From Filomicrobium insigne (GTDB taxonomy: Bacteria; Pseudomonadota; Alphaproteobacteria; Rhizobiales; Hyphomicrobiaceae), in the NCBI RefSeq assembly GCF_900104305.1, contig NZ_FNJC01000001.1, positions 672,543-736,542 of the forward strand: DNA of 64,000 nucleotides, in the 5' to 3' direction. Below the pieces are notes generated by a model, which saw nothing but the letters and a program-made list of their open reading frames with translations, ran no database searches and was not told the origin of the DNA. Within the stretch, counting starts at the first letter, position 1, and the number at the start of each line of letters is the position of its first letter. The translations under genes were made by a program, and so were the position numbers. Below are positions 9,796 to 19,382 of this stretch, in pieces.

Positions 9796-9835
9796 CTGGA
9801 GGCACGCGGGATCTTGAATGCCCGAGTGCCTCCAG
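9796..9835 (+). terminator. stem-loop, likely terminator after the carbamoyltransferase gene
   Basis: CTGGAGGCAC (9796-9805) pairs with GTGCCTCCAG (9826-9835), and CGGG/CCCG extend the stem inward past a one-base bulge on each side. It lies 19 bases after the stop codon. The following TGTTGTTG is only weakly T-rich. Confidence 0.6.
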
Positions 9836-9887
9836 TGTTGTTGCGGTCCAATGCAACGGGGCACGAGACTTTCAACAGGAGCCTTCG

Positions 9888-10367
9888 ATGAAAAAACTCC
9901 GATTGCTTGCGATCGCTACGCTGGCGGCTTCCGCCCTGGCCGGTATCGCGGTTGCCCATGACTACGAGGCCGGCGCGTTGAAGATCGACCATCCTTGGGC
10001 GCGACCGTCGATCGGTGAAACCAAAAACAGCGCAGCGTATTTCAAGATCGAGAACACGGGTAAGGCTGCAGACCGGTTGGTATCGGCAAAAGCCGACATC
10101 GCGGAACGCACGGAACTGCATGAAAGCGTTGACGAAGGCGGCGTCGCGAAGATGCTGCCGCTTAAGGACGGCATTCCCGTTCCCGCCGATGGCGAAGCCG
10201 AACTCAAACCGCTCGGCATGCACGTCATGCTCATGGGGTTGAAATCAAAACTCGAAGAGGGCCAATCGTTTCCGATGACCCTCACGTTCGAGAAACAGGG
10301 CGATGTTCAGGTCGAGGTCAAGATTGAGGCTGGCGCCTCCGGCCACAATCATTCGCACCACCACTGA
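9888..10367 (+). CDS. periplasmic copper chaperone, PCuAC family
   Basis: PCuAC proteins bind Cu(I) in the periplasm and help build the CuA site of cytochrome oxidase. The 159-residue precursor has a signal peptide (MKKLRLLAIATLAASALAGI, cleavage after AVA-H, near residue 23). The copper motif is visible as His78, Met89, His112 and Met114 (ELHES, KML, MHVM), close to the family pattern H-X10-M-X21-H-X-M. The C-terminus ends in a His-rich tail (GHNHSHHH) that may add metal binding. An AGGAG site precedes ATG 9888. No SCO or oxidase gene is adjacent. Confidence 0.9.
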   Translation: MKKLRLLAIATLAASALAGIAVAHDYEAGALKIDHPWARPSIGETKNSAAYFKIENTGKAADRLVSAKADIAERTELHESVDEGGVAKMLPLKDGIPVPADGEAELKPLGMHVMLMGLKSKLEEGQSFPMTLTFEKQGDVQVEVKIEAGASGHNHSHHH

Positions 10368-10398
10368 TCCCTAAGAAGCACGGGATCAGCAGCTCGCA

Positions 10399-10433
10399 TT
10401 CACTGACAACGGCCATTTGTCGTTGTCAGTGAA
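10399..10433. terminator. bidirectional hairpin overlapping the ndh stop codon
   Basis: TTCACTGACAACG (10399-10411) and CGTTGTCAGTGAA (10421-10433) form a perfect 13-bp stem with a 9-base loop. The stem contains the last codons of the minus-strand ndh gene. It lies between two convergent genes. A smaller hairpin, TGATCCC/GGGATCA, sits at 10365-10388. Confidence 0.75.
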
Positions 10434-11799
10434 GTTTCACCTCGGGTTCGGTACGCCGTGTGATGGTGCGCGACAGCGTATCGAGCATGACCTTCCAGGG
10501 GCCGTGCAGTGCCCACTGATGCATCTTGTATAGCGAGCGATACATCACCTTGGCGAAGAACCCCTCGATCCACATGCTGCGGCCAGAAACAAATCCCATC
10601 AGGCTGCCGACGGTCGAATATTCACCTAGAGAGACTAGTGAACCGAAGTCCTGATATTTGAAGGGACGCAGAGGTTCGCCCTTCATTTGCCTCTGGATCT
10701 GACGCAAGACGTGCGAGGCTTCCTGGTGCGCCGCCTGCGCGCGCGGTGGGATCGGCGTTGTCTTTCCTTCCGGCACGAGATACGCGGCATCGCCAATGAC
10801 GAAAATGTCGTCATCCCGCGTCGTCTGAAGGGTTGGCTTGACCACGAGTTGGTTTGAGCGGCTGACTTCAAGGCCATCGAGATCTGCCAACACGTTCGGG
10901 CCTTTCACGCCTGCTGCCCAGACGACAAGCGCCGACGGAATGAACTCGCCTGTCTGCAGCAACACGCCTTTTTCGCTAACGGAGGTCACCCTCGCGTTCG
11001 CGCGGACTTCCACCCCGAGCTTTTCGAGGATCTTCGTCGTCGCCGACGATAAGCGCTCCGGCAACGCCGGCAGAATGCGCGGTGCCGCCTCGATCAAAGT
11101 GATCTTGATGTCCTTTTCCGGGTCAATGCGATCCATGCCAAAGGCGACGACACCACGCGCAGTGTGATGAAGCTCGGCAGCAAGTTCCGTCCCGGTAGCG
11201 CCAGCGCCGATGATCGCGACATGGAGCTGGCCCGGCTCAACGGGGCCCGGCTGCGCGTTGGCGCGGAAACACGCGTTGACGAGACGCCGGTTAAAGCGCA
11301 CCGCCTGCTCCTTGGTGTCGAGCATGATGGCGTGCTCCGCCACACCTTCGGTTCCGAAGTCATTCGACACGGAGCCGATGGCGATCACAAGCGTATCGTA
11401 GCCGAAGCCACGGGCTGGCGTGATCTGGCGGCCGTCTTCATCATACGTGGCGCTGCAGTAAACCAGCTTCTTCTCGCGATCGAGGCCGGTCAGCTCACCG
11501 TAGCGGTAGCGGAAGCCGTGCCAGTGCGCGTGCGCGAGGTAATCGAGTTCGTGGCGTGAAATGTCCATGCTGCCAGCGGCGATCTCGTGCAGCAGTGGTT
11601 TCCATACGTGGGTTCGCGCACGATCTAGCAACGTAATGTCAGCCCGGCCACGCTTGCCGAGTTTGCGGCCTAACCCCGTGACGAGTTCGAGGCCGCCCGC
11701 ACCACCGCCAACAACGACGATGCGGTGCTTGTCGGAGGGGCCCGGCACGATCATAGGTTCGGTTGGATCACCGGAGGTGGCGATTGCCGTCTCGTTCAT
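10426..11799 (-). CDS. ndh: type II NADH dehydrogenase (NDH-2 family FAD/NAD(P)-dependent oxidoreductase)
   Basis: NDH-2 oxidises NADH and reduces ubiquinone at the inner face of the membrane without pumping protons. The 457-residue protein has an N-terminal FAD-binding motif VVVGGGAGGLELVTGLG (about 29-45), a second dinucleotide motif AIIGAGATGTELAAELH for NADH, and the FAD-contacting VIGDAA. The C-terminal part, with amphipathic helices such as RSMWIEGFFAKVMYRSLY, is the membrane anchor typical of NDH-2. It starts 14 bases after the pheT stop on the same strand, so it is probably the last gene of the pheS-pheT transcript. Confidence 0.92.
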   Translation of the reverse strand: MNETAIATSGDPTEPMIVPGPSDKHRIVVVGGGAGGLELVTGLGRKLGKRGRADITLLDRARTHVWKPLLHEIAAGSMDISRHELDYLAHAHWHGFRYRYGELTGLDREKKLVYCSATYDEDGRQITPARGFGYDTLVIAIGSVSNDFGTEGVAEHAIMLDTKEQAVRFNRRLVNACFRANAQPGPVEPGQLHVAIIGAGATGTELAAELHHTARGVVAFGMDRIDPEKDIKITLIEAAPRILPALPERLSSATTKILEKLGVEVRANARVTSVSEKGVLLQTGEFIPSALVVWAAGVKGPNVLADLDGLEVSRSNQLVVKPTLQTTRDDDIFVIGDAAYLVPEGKTTPIPPRAQAAHQEASHVLRQIQRQMKGEPLRPFKYQDFGSLVSLGEYSTVGSLMGFVSGRSMWIEGFFAKVMYRSLYKMHQWALHGPWKVMLDTLSRTITRRTEPEVKLH

Positions 11800-11813
11800 C
11801 GATACCTTCCCCT

Positions 11814-14249
11814 CTAGCCGCGGATCTCTCCGCCCGTTGCCTTTCCGACCGCCGCGATAACCTTTTCGGCGACCACTTCGATTTCCTTATCCGTAAGCGT
11901 TGCATCCATCGGCTGAAGTGTCACCTCGATTGCGAGAGACTTCTTACCTTCTGCCGCTAGATTTCCACCTTCGAAGACATCGAATACGTTGACGCTCGTT
12001 ATCAGCTTCTTATCGGCACCTTGCGCAGCGCGTACCACATCTCCCGCAGCAACGTCTGCGTTAAGTACGAACGCGAAATCGCGCCGTACGGGCATCAGAT
12101 CAGCCGTCGCCAGGGGCGGACGCGTCAGGCCCGAGCGCTTCTTTTCCGGTGGCAGGCGATCGAGGAATAACTCGAAGGCCGCCAGAGGCGCTTCAACATC
12201 GAGCCCCTTGAGCAGGCCCGGATGAAGCTCACCGAAGTGGGCAAGCACGACCTTTGGTCCCAACCGGAATACACCTGAACGGCCAGGGTGATACCACGCG
12301 GGCGCGTCCCGCGTGACCTGCACCTTTGTGACGTCCAACCCGAGGTTTGCAAGGACAGAGGCGACATCTTCCTTAGCGTCGAACACACCAGCTGGCTTTG
12401 CCGCGCCGTCCCAGTGCCGTCCTCCGCCGATCAGTCGTGCCGTTCCCGAGCGCACGCCTGCCGCAATAAGCATCTGTTCATCAGGCTTAGGTCCGGCATA
12501 GGCCTGGCCCAACTCAAAGAGCGCCAGATCGGGATTGCCGCGATTGCGGTTGCGCTGCGCAGCAGCAAGCAACCCGGGAAGCAAGCTTGGGCGCATGACC
12601 GACATCTCGACCGAAATCGGATTGGCCAATGTCAGCGTTTCATCACCGCCGCCGAAGGCTTCGGCCTCTTCCTTCGTGATGAAGGACCAGGTTATGGCCT
12701 CTGTGAGCCCACGGCCAGCGAGCGTGCGCCGTGTGCGGCGGACGCGAGACTGGTTGCTGGTCAATACCGGGCGAGCAACGCCGTGCATGCGCGGAAGCGG
12801 TGTCGACGGCACGGTATCGATACCGGCGATGCGGACAACCTCTTCGACGAGATCTGCGGGACCGAAGATGTCAGGACGCCAGGACGGGACTTTTACGGTC
12901 AGCTTGCCGCCCTTGCCCGAGACCTCGCAGCCTAGCGCATCCAAGATCGCTTTGATCGCAGCATCGGAGAGCTCCAACCCTGTCAACTTAGCAACGCGCG
13001 CTGTCTCGAACTGAATCTTAACGTCGGGTTCCGGCGGCTTTCCTGCCACGTTGGCACGTGACGGAGTACCGCCTGCCAATTTGAGGATCATGTCGGTTGC
13101 CAGGTCGAGGCCGGGCAGGACGGACGCGGGGTCGACACCCCGCTCGAAGCGATAGCGCGCATCTGTTACGAGACCGGTCTTGCGGCCCGTCGCGGCTGTC
13201 CGCAAGGGATCGAACCACGCGCTTTCAATCAGCACGTTTTGCGTCGCTTCGGTGCAGCCGGTATCTTCGCCACCCATAATGCCACCCAAACCTAACGGCC
13301 CCTTGTCGTCGGCAATCACGCACATGGTGTCATCAACCACATAGGTCTTCCCGTCCAGACCGAGGAAGCTCTCGCCCTCGCGGCCGAGACGGGCGCGAAC
13401 ACCGCCTGTCAGTTTATCGGCATCGTAGACGTGCAATGGCCGACCGCGATCGTATGAGATGTAGTTGGTGACATCGACCAAGGCATTGATCGGACGCAAG
13501 CCGACCGACTTCAGCCGGTTTTGCAGCCACTGAGGCGACGGGCCATTGCTGACGCCGCGCACGTAGCGACCGGCGAATACCGGGCAGGCATCTGCGTCGG
13601 CCTCAGAGAACTCGAGATCGATTGCGACGGGGCAATCATAATCACCCTCGACGCCCCCCAGCTTGGGCTCAGGCTTGAGCTCGCCTAATCCAGCGGCAGC
13701 CAGATCGCGCGCAATCCCGCGAACGCCGGTGCAGTCAGGCCGGTTCGGCGTTAAACCAACCTCGATAACCGGATCGTCCAGGCCCAGCGCCGCGACATAA
13801 GCTGTTCCGACTTGACCCGCGAATTCCTCGCTCACCTCGATGATGCCTTCGCTATCGTCGGATAGCTCCATCTCGGCTGCGGAGCACATCATGCCATTGG
13901 ACACGACACCGCGGACGGGCCGTTTCTCCAACGTAATGCCCGAGCCCGGCACGTAAGTTCCGATGGGCGCAAACACGCCGAGCATGCCAGCGCGCGCGTT
14001 GGGCGCGCCGCAAACGACCTCAAGAGGTGGCTTGCCAGGTTCGGTTTCAACTTGCAGCACTTGCAGGCGATCCGCATCGGGGTGCGGCTTTGCTTCAAGC
14101 ACCTTGGCAATGCGGAAGGCACCGAGCTGTTCGCCCAGATTCTCAATGCCATCAACCTCCAGGCCGATTGCCGAGAGTGTCGTGGAAATCTGATCCAGCG
14201 ATGCGTCTGTCTCAAGATGATCTTTGAGCCAGGAGAGCGTGAACTTCAT
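11814..14249 (-). CDS. pheT: phenylalanyl-tRNA synthetase beta subunit
   Basis: The beta subunit of the alpha2-beta2 enzyme binds tRNA-Phe and edits Tyr-tRNA-Phe. The 811-residue length is typical. It starts MKFTLSWLKDHLETDASL. The N-terminal tRNA_bind/OB domain is at about 40-150, the B3/B4 editing region with NRPDCTGVRGIARDLA follows, then B5 (about 400-470), the catalytic-like core and a C-terminal ferredoxin-like anticodon-binding domain (about 715-808, with RRDFAFVLNADV). It lies downstream of pheS, separated by a membrane-protein gene, which is unusual for this pair. Confidence 0.97.
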   Translation of the reverse strand: MKFTLSWLKDHLETDASLDQISTTLSAIGLEVDGIENLGEQLGAFRIAKVLEAKPHPDADRLQVLQVETEPGKPPLEVVCGAPNARAGMLGVFAPIGTYVPGSGITLEKRPVRGVVSNGMMCSAAEMELSDDSEGIIEVSEEFAGQVGTAYVAALGLDDPVIEVGLTPNRPDCTGVRGIARDLAAAGLGELKPEPKLGGVEGDYDCPVAIDLEFSEADADACPVFAGRYVRGVSNGPSPQWLQNRLKSVGLRPINALVDVTNYISYDRGRPLHVYDADKLTGGVRARLGREGESFLGLDGKTYVVDDTMCVIADDKGPLGLGGIMGGEDTGCTEATQNVLIESAWFDPLRTAATGRKTGLVTDARYRFERGVDPASVLPGLDLATDMILKLAGGTPSRANVAGKPPEPDVKIQFETARVAKLTGLELSDAAIKAILDALGCEVSGKGGKLTVKVPSWRPDIFGPADLVEEVVRIAGIDTVPSTPLPRMHGVARPVLTSNQSRVRRTRRTLAGRGLTEAITWSFITKEEAEAFGGGDETLTLANPISVEMSVMRPSLLPGLLAAAQRNRNRGNPDLALFELGQAYAGPKPDEQMLIAAGVRSGTARLIGGGRHWDGAAKPAGVFDAKEDVASVLANLGLDVTKVQVTRDAPAWYHPGRSGVFRLGPKVVLAHFGELHPGLLKGLDVEAPLAAFELFLDRLPPEKKRSGLTRPPLATADLMPVRRDFAFVLNADVAAGDVVRAAQGADKKLITSVNVFDVFEGGNLAAEGKKSLAIEVTLQPMDATLTDKEIEVVAEKVIAAVGKATGGEIRG

Positions 14250-14292
14250 GCCGGTTGCCTTTCCCAGTCACCACTTGGTGTCATAGCACTTT

Positions 14293-14922
14293 TCAGTTGT
14301 CTTCGCTTTCTTTCCGGCCGCCCAAGCGCTCGCGCAGCCTCAACCGAAAGCCATGACGTTTCGATCTTTCCCGCGGCTGTCGCACCTCTCCGTACAGTGT
14401 CCTGCGTACGCGGCGCATCCGTGCCCAGATCCATACGAAGGACAGCGCGATGCGAATGAGCGTCAAGCCGTAGTAAATTCGGAAAACGAAGCAATAAATT
14501 ACGAACCATTGGTTGGAGCGATCCATGAGTATCGGTGTTACCGATATCTCGAAGTGCTCCATGATGTCGAAGAAACCGCCCCGCAAGACAAGGTCGAGGC
14601 CAAACAGCGCCGCGCCAATCGGACCTGCCGAAATCGGATTGTTGTCGCTGTCGACAAAAAGGCCGATTCCATCGGACTGCAGAAACAGGCAGCTGACGAC
14701 GAACAGAATGTAGAAGACGAGCATCGAGATGCCCATCGACCGGTAGTAGATGAGCACGTGACGCAACGTGTCGCCGCTGAATCCGTACTGGATCCAATCG
14801 TCGAGATCGCGATGCTTGGTGTCGTGAAAAAACCACGTCAGGATCGCCATGACGATCATGGCGATAGACAAAGCTATCGCCATGATGACGGACGCGGACA
14901 TATTTATCAGCGCCGGCATCAT
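14293..14922 (-). CDS. membrane protein of unknown function between pheS and pheT
   Basis: I do not recognise a family. The 209-residue product has an N-terminal membrane helix (SASVIMAIALSIAMIVMAIL), a second around 65-85 (ISMLVFYILFVVSCLFL), a hydrophobic stretch near 100-115 and a fourth around 140-165 (WFVIYCFVFRIYYGLTLIRIALSF). The tail is strongly basic (RRVRRTLYGEVRQPRERSKRHGF), suggesting a cytoplasmic C-terminus. It sits 53 bases after pheS and 43 bases before pheT on the same strand, so it is transcribed with them. There are no catalytic motifs. Its job in a tRNA-synthetase operon is unexplained. Confidence 0.75.
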   Translation of the reverse strand: MMPALINMSASVIMAIALSIAMIVMAILTWFFHDTKHRDLDDWIQYGFSGDTLRHVLIYYRSMGISMLVFYILFVVSCLFLQSDGIGLFVDSDNNPISAGPIGAALFGLDLVLRGGFFDIMEHFEISVTPILMDRSNQWFVIYCFVFRIYYGLTLIRIALSFVWIWARMRRVRRTLYGEVRQPRERSKRHGFRLRLRERLGGRKESEDN

Positions 14923-14975
14923 CCAAACCTAACGACATTGTTGTGTCGTGGCGGATCGGTGGTCCAGAGCCTGTC

Positions 14976-16049
14976 TCACGACGACAGGCCACCGGCGAGC
15001 GTCGGTACGTCCAGCATGGAAAATCCATAATGGCGCAGCCAGCGCAGATCCGCTGAGAAGAATGCACGCAGGTCGGGGATGCCGTATTTCAGCATCGCCA
15101 TGCGATCGATGCCCATGCCGAAGGCGAACCCTTGGTAGCGTTGCGGATCCAGACCGCAGTTCACCAGCACGTTGGGATGGACCATGCCGCAGCCACCGAT
15201 TTCAAGCCATTGACCCGGCTTGCCGATCGCTTCCGCACCGATATCGATCTCGGCGGACGGCTCCGTGAACGGGAAGTGAGACGCGCGCAAACGCATCTTT
15301 ACCTCATCGACCTCGAAGAAGGCTTTGCACATTTCTTCGAGCACCCATTTGAGATGCCCCATGTGGGTCGACTCGTCGATCACCAGCGCTTCGATCTGGT
15401 GGAACATCGGTGTGTGTGTCTGGTCGCTGTCGCAACGATAAACGCGGCCCGGAGCAATGATCCGGATCGGTGGTTTTTGCGACAGCATCGTGCGGATCTG
15501 GACCGGGCTCGTATGGGTGCGCAGCACCAGACGCTCGCCGTTAGAGTCGGGATGGAAATAGAACGTGTCGTGTTCCTGCCGAGCCGGGTGCTCCTGCGGA
15601 ATATTCAGCTTTGTGAAGTTGTAGTCATCACTCTCGATATCAGGACCTTCGGCGATCGCGAAGCCCATATCGGCGAAGATCTCCGCCAGCTCATCCATAA
15701 CATGGCTGACAGGGTGGATGCGCCCTTCCGAGACCGGACCGGGGCGGACAGGAAGTGTGATGTCCGCCCGCTCCGACGCGAGCCGTGCTTCCAACGCAGC
15801 GCTTTCAAGGATCGTCTTGTGGCTATCCAGAGCCTCGCTCACGCGCGTTTTGACGGCATTAACGGCCGCGCCGAACGTCTTGCGTTCTTCGGCAGGTAGC
15901 GAGCCCAACCGCTTCATCACGGCGGATACGCGCCCGCTCTTGCCAAGCGCGGAGACGCGCACCTGCTCGAGCGCCCCGAGATCTTTCGCGGCGGCAATTT
16001 CGCTCAAGAGCTCCGATTGCAGCTCTTCGAGATCAATGGTTTCAGCCAT
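14976..16049 (-). CDS. pheS: phenylalanyl-tRNA synthetase alpha subunit
   Basis: The alpha subunit carries the class II aminoacylation site that activates phenylalanine. The 357-residue length is normal. A coiled-coil N-terminal domain (about 1-100) is followed by the catalytic core with motif 1 ([19 protein letters not shown]), motif 2 ([13 protein letters not shown]) and motif 3 ([18 protein letters not shown]). The start [18 protein letters not shown] fits the family. It follows rplT by 177 bases on the same strand. That gap holds only a weak AAGCC/GGCTT hairpin with a T run (16164-16182), which might act as an attenuator. Confidence 0.97.
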   Translation of the reverse strand: MAETIDLEELQSELLSEIAAAKDLGALEQVRVSALGKSGRVSAVMKRLGSLPAEERKTFGAAVNAVKTRVSEALDSHKTILESAALEARLASERADITLPVRPGPVSEGRIHPVSHVMDELAEIFADMGFAIAEGPDIESDDYNFTKLNIPQEHPARQEHDTFYFHPDSNGERLVLRTHTSPVQIRTMLSQKPPIRIIAPGRVYRCDSDQTHTPMFHQIEALVIDESTHMGHLKWVLEEMCKAFFEVDEVKMRLRASHFPFTEPSAEIDIGAEAIGKPGQWLEIGGCGMVHPNVLVNCGLDPQRYQGFAFGMGIDRMAMLKYGIPDLRAFFSADLRWLRHYGFSMLDVPTLAGGLSS

Positions 16050-16226
16050 GACTGATGTCCCTTAGTCCACGCATTCGCCAACATCAGGTGGGCGAGGCGG
16101 CCTTACCACGGACCGACGCCCTCTCCTTAGAAGCGTTCCGTCGCGGCGACCACTCCTCCGGCCAAGCCCAAAAATGCGGCTTGACCCTCGGTACGGAGTC
16201 TAACGGACTATCGCAGGTCGCTCGCC

Positions 16227-16607
16227 TTAGGCAGCTCGTGCGTTGGCAACCGCAGCCGAAGCCTGGTCTACCAGCGCCTTGAAGGCTGCCGCGTCCTTTA
16301 CGGCGAGATCGGCCAACACCTTGCGGTCGATCTCGATTCCAGCCTTGTTCAGGCCGTCGATAAATCGACCGTATGTCAGCTCGTTGGCGCTTGCCTCACG
16401 GACTGCCGCGTTAATACGCTGGATCCAGAGCGCCCGGAAGGTACGCTTCTTCCTCTTGCGATCGCGATATTGATACTGCAGGGCGCGTTCGACAGCCTGC
16501 TTCGCAATACGGATCGTGTTCTTGCGCCGGCCGCGATAGCCTTTGGCTGCATTGAGAACTTTTTTGTGTTTGGCGTGGGCGGTAACGCCGCGCTTAACGC
16601 GTGCCAT
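16227..16607 (-). CDS. rplT: 50S ribosomal protein L20
   Basis: L20 binds 23S rRNA early in large-subunit assembly and in many bacteria also represses its own operon by binding the leader mRNA. The 126-residue product starts [19 protein letters not shown] and has the invariant [20 protein letters not shown] segment. It lies 57 bases after rpmI on the same strand, the conserved rpmI-rplT order. Confidence 0.97.
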   Translation of the reverse strand: MARVKRGVTAHAKHKKVLNAAKGYRGRRKNTIRIAKQAVERALQYQYRDRKRKKRTFRALWIQRINAAVREASANELTYGRFIDGLNKAGIEIDRKVLADLAVKDAAAFKALVDQASAAVANARAA

Positions 16608-16664
16608 GGTCGTGCTCCACTAAGAAGTGTTCAAGTATTCGGGATAGAATCTCTGAGATCTAGC

Positions 16665-16865
16665 TCAGCGATTGTACGGCATGTACTTCTTGACGATTTT
16701 TTCGTCAGCTTCGCACAGCACCATGGTTCCACGCGCATTGCGGATGAACTTCGCATGACGCTTGATCATGCCGTGGCGCTTACCGGCGGCGGCAACTTTG
16801 ACCTTGCCAGTCCCTGTGAACTTGAAGCGCTTCTTGGCGCTCGACTTCGTCTTCAACTTGGGCAT
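16665..16865 (-). CDS. rpmI: 50S ribosomal protein L35
   Basis: A 66-residue, very basic large-subunit protein, [20 protein letters not shown], ending KYMPYNR as in the family. It is the first gene of the rpmI-rplT-pheS-pheT group here, because infC lies further upstream beyond two other genes. An AGGAG site precedes the ATG. A promoter and a possible attenuator lie in its leader. Confidence 0.96.
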   Translation of the reverse strand: MPKLKTKSSAKKRFKFTGTGKVKVAAAGKRHGMIKRHAKFIRNARGTMVLCEADEKIVKKYMPYNR

Positions 16866-16941
16866 TTTGCTTCTCCTGGTTCACTCACGGACTGTCCCGC
16901 GCCTTTTGGAGACGCTGGCCCTCGTTGTAGACAGCACACAC

Positions 16942-16959
16942 AAAAAGCGTGGCCACGCT
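16942..16959 (-). terminator. possible attenuator in the rpmI-rplT leader
   Basis: On the minus strand AGCGT-GGCC-ACGCT is followed at once by TTTTTG. It lies between the predicted rpmI promoter (17086-17114) and the rpmI start (16865), where a leader attenuator would act. The stem is short (5 bp with a 4-base loop), so strength is uncertain. Confidence 0.45.
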
Positions 16960-17085
16960 CTCGACCCAACGGGCCAAGATTGTCTTGGGAGGGGCGCTTT
17001 GCCTGGACGACAAGCCCATGAGTTAATTTTTGCAAAGCATTTTGAACCGCCACGGCATGCCCCGCCGGGCGGCTCAGAAGCGCGC

Positions 17086-17114
17086 GTTATACAGGCCGTT
17101 GACCGTTATGGCAA
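17086..17114 (-). promoter_or_regulatory. sigma70-type promoter for the rpmI-rplT-pheST group
   Basis: Reading the minus strand, TTGCCA (17109-17114) and TATAAC (17086-17091) are separated by 17 bases. Transcription would start near 17079, leaving a leader of about 210 bases before rpmI. That is long enough for L20-type autoregulation. Confidence 0.6.
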
Positions 17115-17202
17115 TGGGGTCGGCGCATCCCGTTGAAGGATACGGAACCGATAAACCCATCGCCCAGAAAACGGTTAATGCATCTATGTCCTCGCCCACG
17201 TA

Positions 17203-17673
17203 TCAGGCATGTTCGGCGATGCTGGCCTGCGGGGCTTGGTTCAGCAATTGGCGGAATTGATCTCCCGACAGATGTATCAAGCTGCAGTGGTCACCGCCCT
17301 CGAAGTAAACATCGTCAACCTGACCCAAGCGCTCATCGACGATGGCATCCAGCCCATAGGCAGGCGCGACCGCGGGAATAGCTCCAAGATCGCAGTCCGG
17401 GAAGAGGACTTCGATTTCATCCTCAGTCGAAAGGCAGATGGGCCCGTCGATCAGTTCTCCCACAGCATCGAGGCGGACCTTGCATGAGGCGGGAATGACA
17501 GCAGCCACAAAACCACCTTCTCGGCTTAAAATGACCGCTTTGGCTAGACGATCTCCCGGGACGTGGCTCGCTTCTGCAATCTGCGATGAAGTCATTTTGC
17601 GATCATGGGTCAGCACATCGTACTTGATATGCTTGTCGTCTAGATATTGTTGAAGAGTCAATGAGATAGCCAT
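17203..17673 (-). CDS. YbaK/EbsC-family aminoacyl-tRNA deacylase-like protein
   Basis: Members of this family hydrolyse mischarged aminoacyl-tRNAs in trans (YbaK acts on Cys-tRNA-Pro, ProXp on Ala-tRNA-Pro). The 156-residue protein has the single YbaK domain, with LAKAVILSREGGFVAAVIPA containing the conserved Lys of the fold, and IPAVAPAYGLDAIVDERL near the C-terminal third. It stands between infC and rpmI on the same strand, with only the plus-strand CBS gene in between. Its substrate cannot be read from the sequence. An AGGAGG-like site precedes the ATG at 17673. Confidence 0.8.
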   Translation of the reverse strand: MAISLTLQQYLDDKHIKYDVLTHDRKMTSSQIAEASHVPGDRLAKAVILSREGGFVAAVIPASCKVRLDAVGELIDGPICLSTEDEIEVLFPDCDLGAIPAVAPAYGLDAIVDERLGQVDDVYFEGGDHCSLIHLSGDQFRQLLNQAPQASIAEHA

Positions 17674-18079
17674 GGTTTCCTCCTGACAAACGGCAGTTGT
17701 CGCGCAAATCGCGGCTCAGCCGACCGGAGCGGGAAACACATTAACTCTAGAGCAGGCCTCTACCTATGAACCTCACGTGCCGAACTGCTTCGGGGGCGGG
17801 AGGCATGAACGACGTTAAGCTCAGGCCTGCCTGGCTCGGTCGTACGCCGCACACACAGATGTTTATAAATCTAGCCACCGGGGGCGTTTCCAACAAGATC
17901 TTCCGATTAAATCGGAAAAGCGCCAACGCGCTCTGGACGGCGGCAACCGACGTCACCATAATATTTAATCGCTGCTCGAGGGATGGTCCGGCTTAACAGG
18001 CTGGGCTGGTTCTAGAGGAAAAGGGGTGAGACTGAGAAAGCCGATGTGGGGGGAAAATACCTCAACGAAAGGCACTCAA
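17674..18079. other. intergenic region with a palindrome at 17901-17917
   Basis: 406 bases between divergent genes. TTCCGAT-TAA-ATCGGAA (17901-17917) is a near-perfect 17-bp dyad, the size of a dimeric-repressor operator, about 160 bases before the CBS gene. Two overlapping short ORFs (17747-17959 minus, 17766-17996 plus) cover each other and lack ribosome-binding sites, so I left them out. Confidence 0.4.
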
Positions 18080-18517
18080 ATGATTGTCGCTGACCTGTTG
18101 CAGGACAAAAAATATCGCATCCTAATGATCGCTCCGACCGAGCCGATTACATCCTTGGCCAGGCGTCTTTTTGATGCGCACGTCGGCTGTATGATCGTGA
18201 GCCGAAGCGGGCGGACCATAGATGGCATTATTTCCGAGCGGGATGTGGTGCGTGGGCTCGCCGAAAACGCCGGAAGGATCGACAAACTTACCGTCGCCGA
18301 TCTTATGACCAAGTCCGTCATTACCTGCTCGCCAAACGATGACGTGTCCAGCGTTGCCAAGACTATGACCCAGCGCCGTATCCGACATGTTCCGGTTGTT
18401 CAGGACGGGGATAAACTTGTCGGCGTGATAAGTATCGGCGACGTTCTCAAGAGCCGGATGGGCGAATTGGAACTGCAGGCAAACGTGCTGCGCGACTACA
18501 CAATCGCGTTGCGCTAA
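18080..18517 (+). CDS. CBS-domain pair protein
   Basis: A 145-residue stand-alone protein with two CBS motifs (about 5-65 and 72-130), for example GCMIVSRSGRTIDGIISERDVVRGL and RRIRHVPVVQDGDKLVGVISIGDV. Tandem CBS modules bind adenosyl nucleotides such as AMP, ATP or SAM and act as energy or redox sensors. The frame opens 18 codons earlier, but ATG 18080 with AAAGG 8 bases upstream gives the normal N-terminus MIVADLLQDK. The partner protein is unknown. A terminator follows. The gene runs against the minus-strand genes on both sides. Confidence 0.85.
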   Translation: MIVADLLQDKKYRILMIAPTEPITSLARRLFDAHVGCMIVSRSGRTIDGIISERDVVRGLAENAGRIDKLTVADLMTKSVITCSPNDDVSSVAKTMTQRRIRHVPVVQDGDKLVGVISIGDVLKSRMGELELQANVLRDYTIALR

Positions 18518-18532
18518 GTCCTTGTTGAGATC

Positions 18533-18571
18533 GTGCTTCCTATGGGAAACCGCTTTCCGGAAGCACTCTAG
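18533..18571. repeat. REP-like palindromic element
   Basis: GTGCTTCC (18533-18540) and GGAAGCAC (18559-18566) flank GGGAAACCGCTTTCC, followed by CTCTAGA. The core resembles the element at 27842-27899. Such palindromes are dispersed between genes in rhizobial chromosomes. Confidence 0.5.
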
Positions 18572-18580
18572 AAGCGGCAA

Positions 18581-18608
18581 GGCCGGCCCAAAAGGCCGGC
18601 CTCGTTTC
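18581..18608 (+). terminator. terminator after the CBS gene
   Basis: GGCCGGCC (18581-18588) pairs with GGCCGGCC (18594-18601), followed by TCGTTT. It lies between the CBS gene and convergent infC. Confidence 0.7.
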
Positions 18609-18676
18609 GGTGTTCAATTCGTGAACGTTCGGGTTCTTCCTATCGCGCAAAAAGCGCGCGATCCGGAAACCCGACG

Positions 18677-19216
<540 letters not shown>

Positions 19217-19223
19217 GGCTGGT

Positions 19224-19230
19224 CTCCCTT
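19224..19230 (-). promoter_or_regulatory. strong ribosome-binding site fixing the AUC start of infC
   Basis: AAGGGAG on the minus strand, with a 7-base spacer to the AUC codon at 19216. No other start candidate in the frame has a comparable site. Confidence 0.8.
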
Positions 19231-19382
19231 GGATGCCTCAAAAAAATTCCTGTGCCAATTAACGGCCTGGGGCGCTCACTTAAACCCAATGAAGGCGATC
19301 GTCACCCGGCAATAGCACAAGCGATCGAAGAATCGATAACAAGTGTCTCCAAGTCAAGCGCTGAAAATCATGGATGGGGAAC

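Noticed and set aside
15132-15899. 255-codon plus-strand ORF opposite pheS
   Set aside because: A shadow of the pheS coding strand, without a ribosome-binding site or domain.
17747-17996. Two overlapping ORFs on opposite strands (70 and 76 codons)
   Set aside because: They cover each other, lack ribosome-binding sites, and run across a palindrome.
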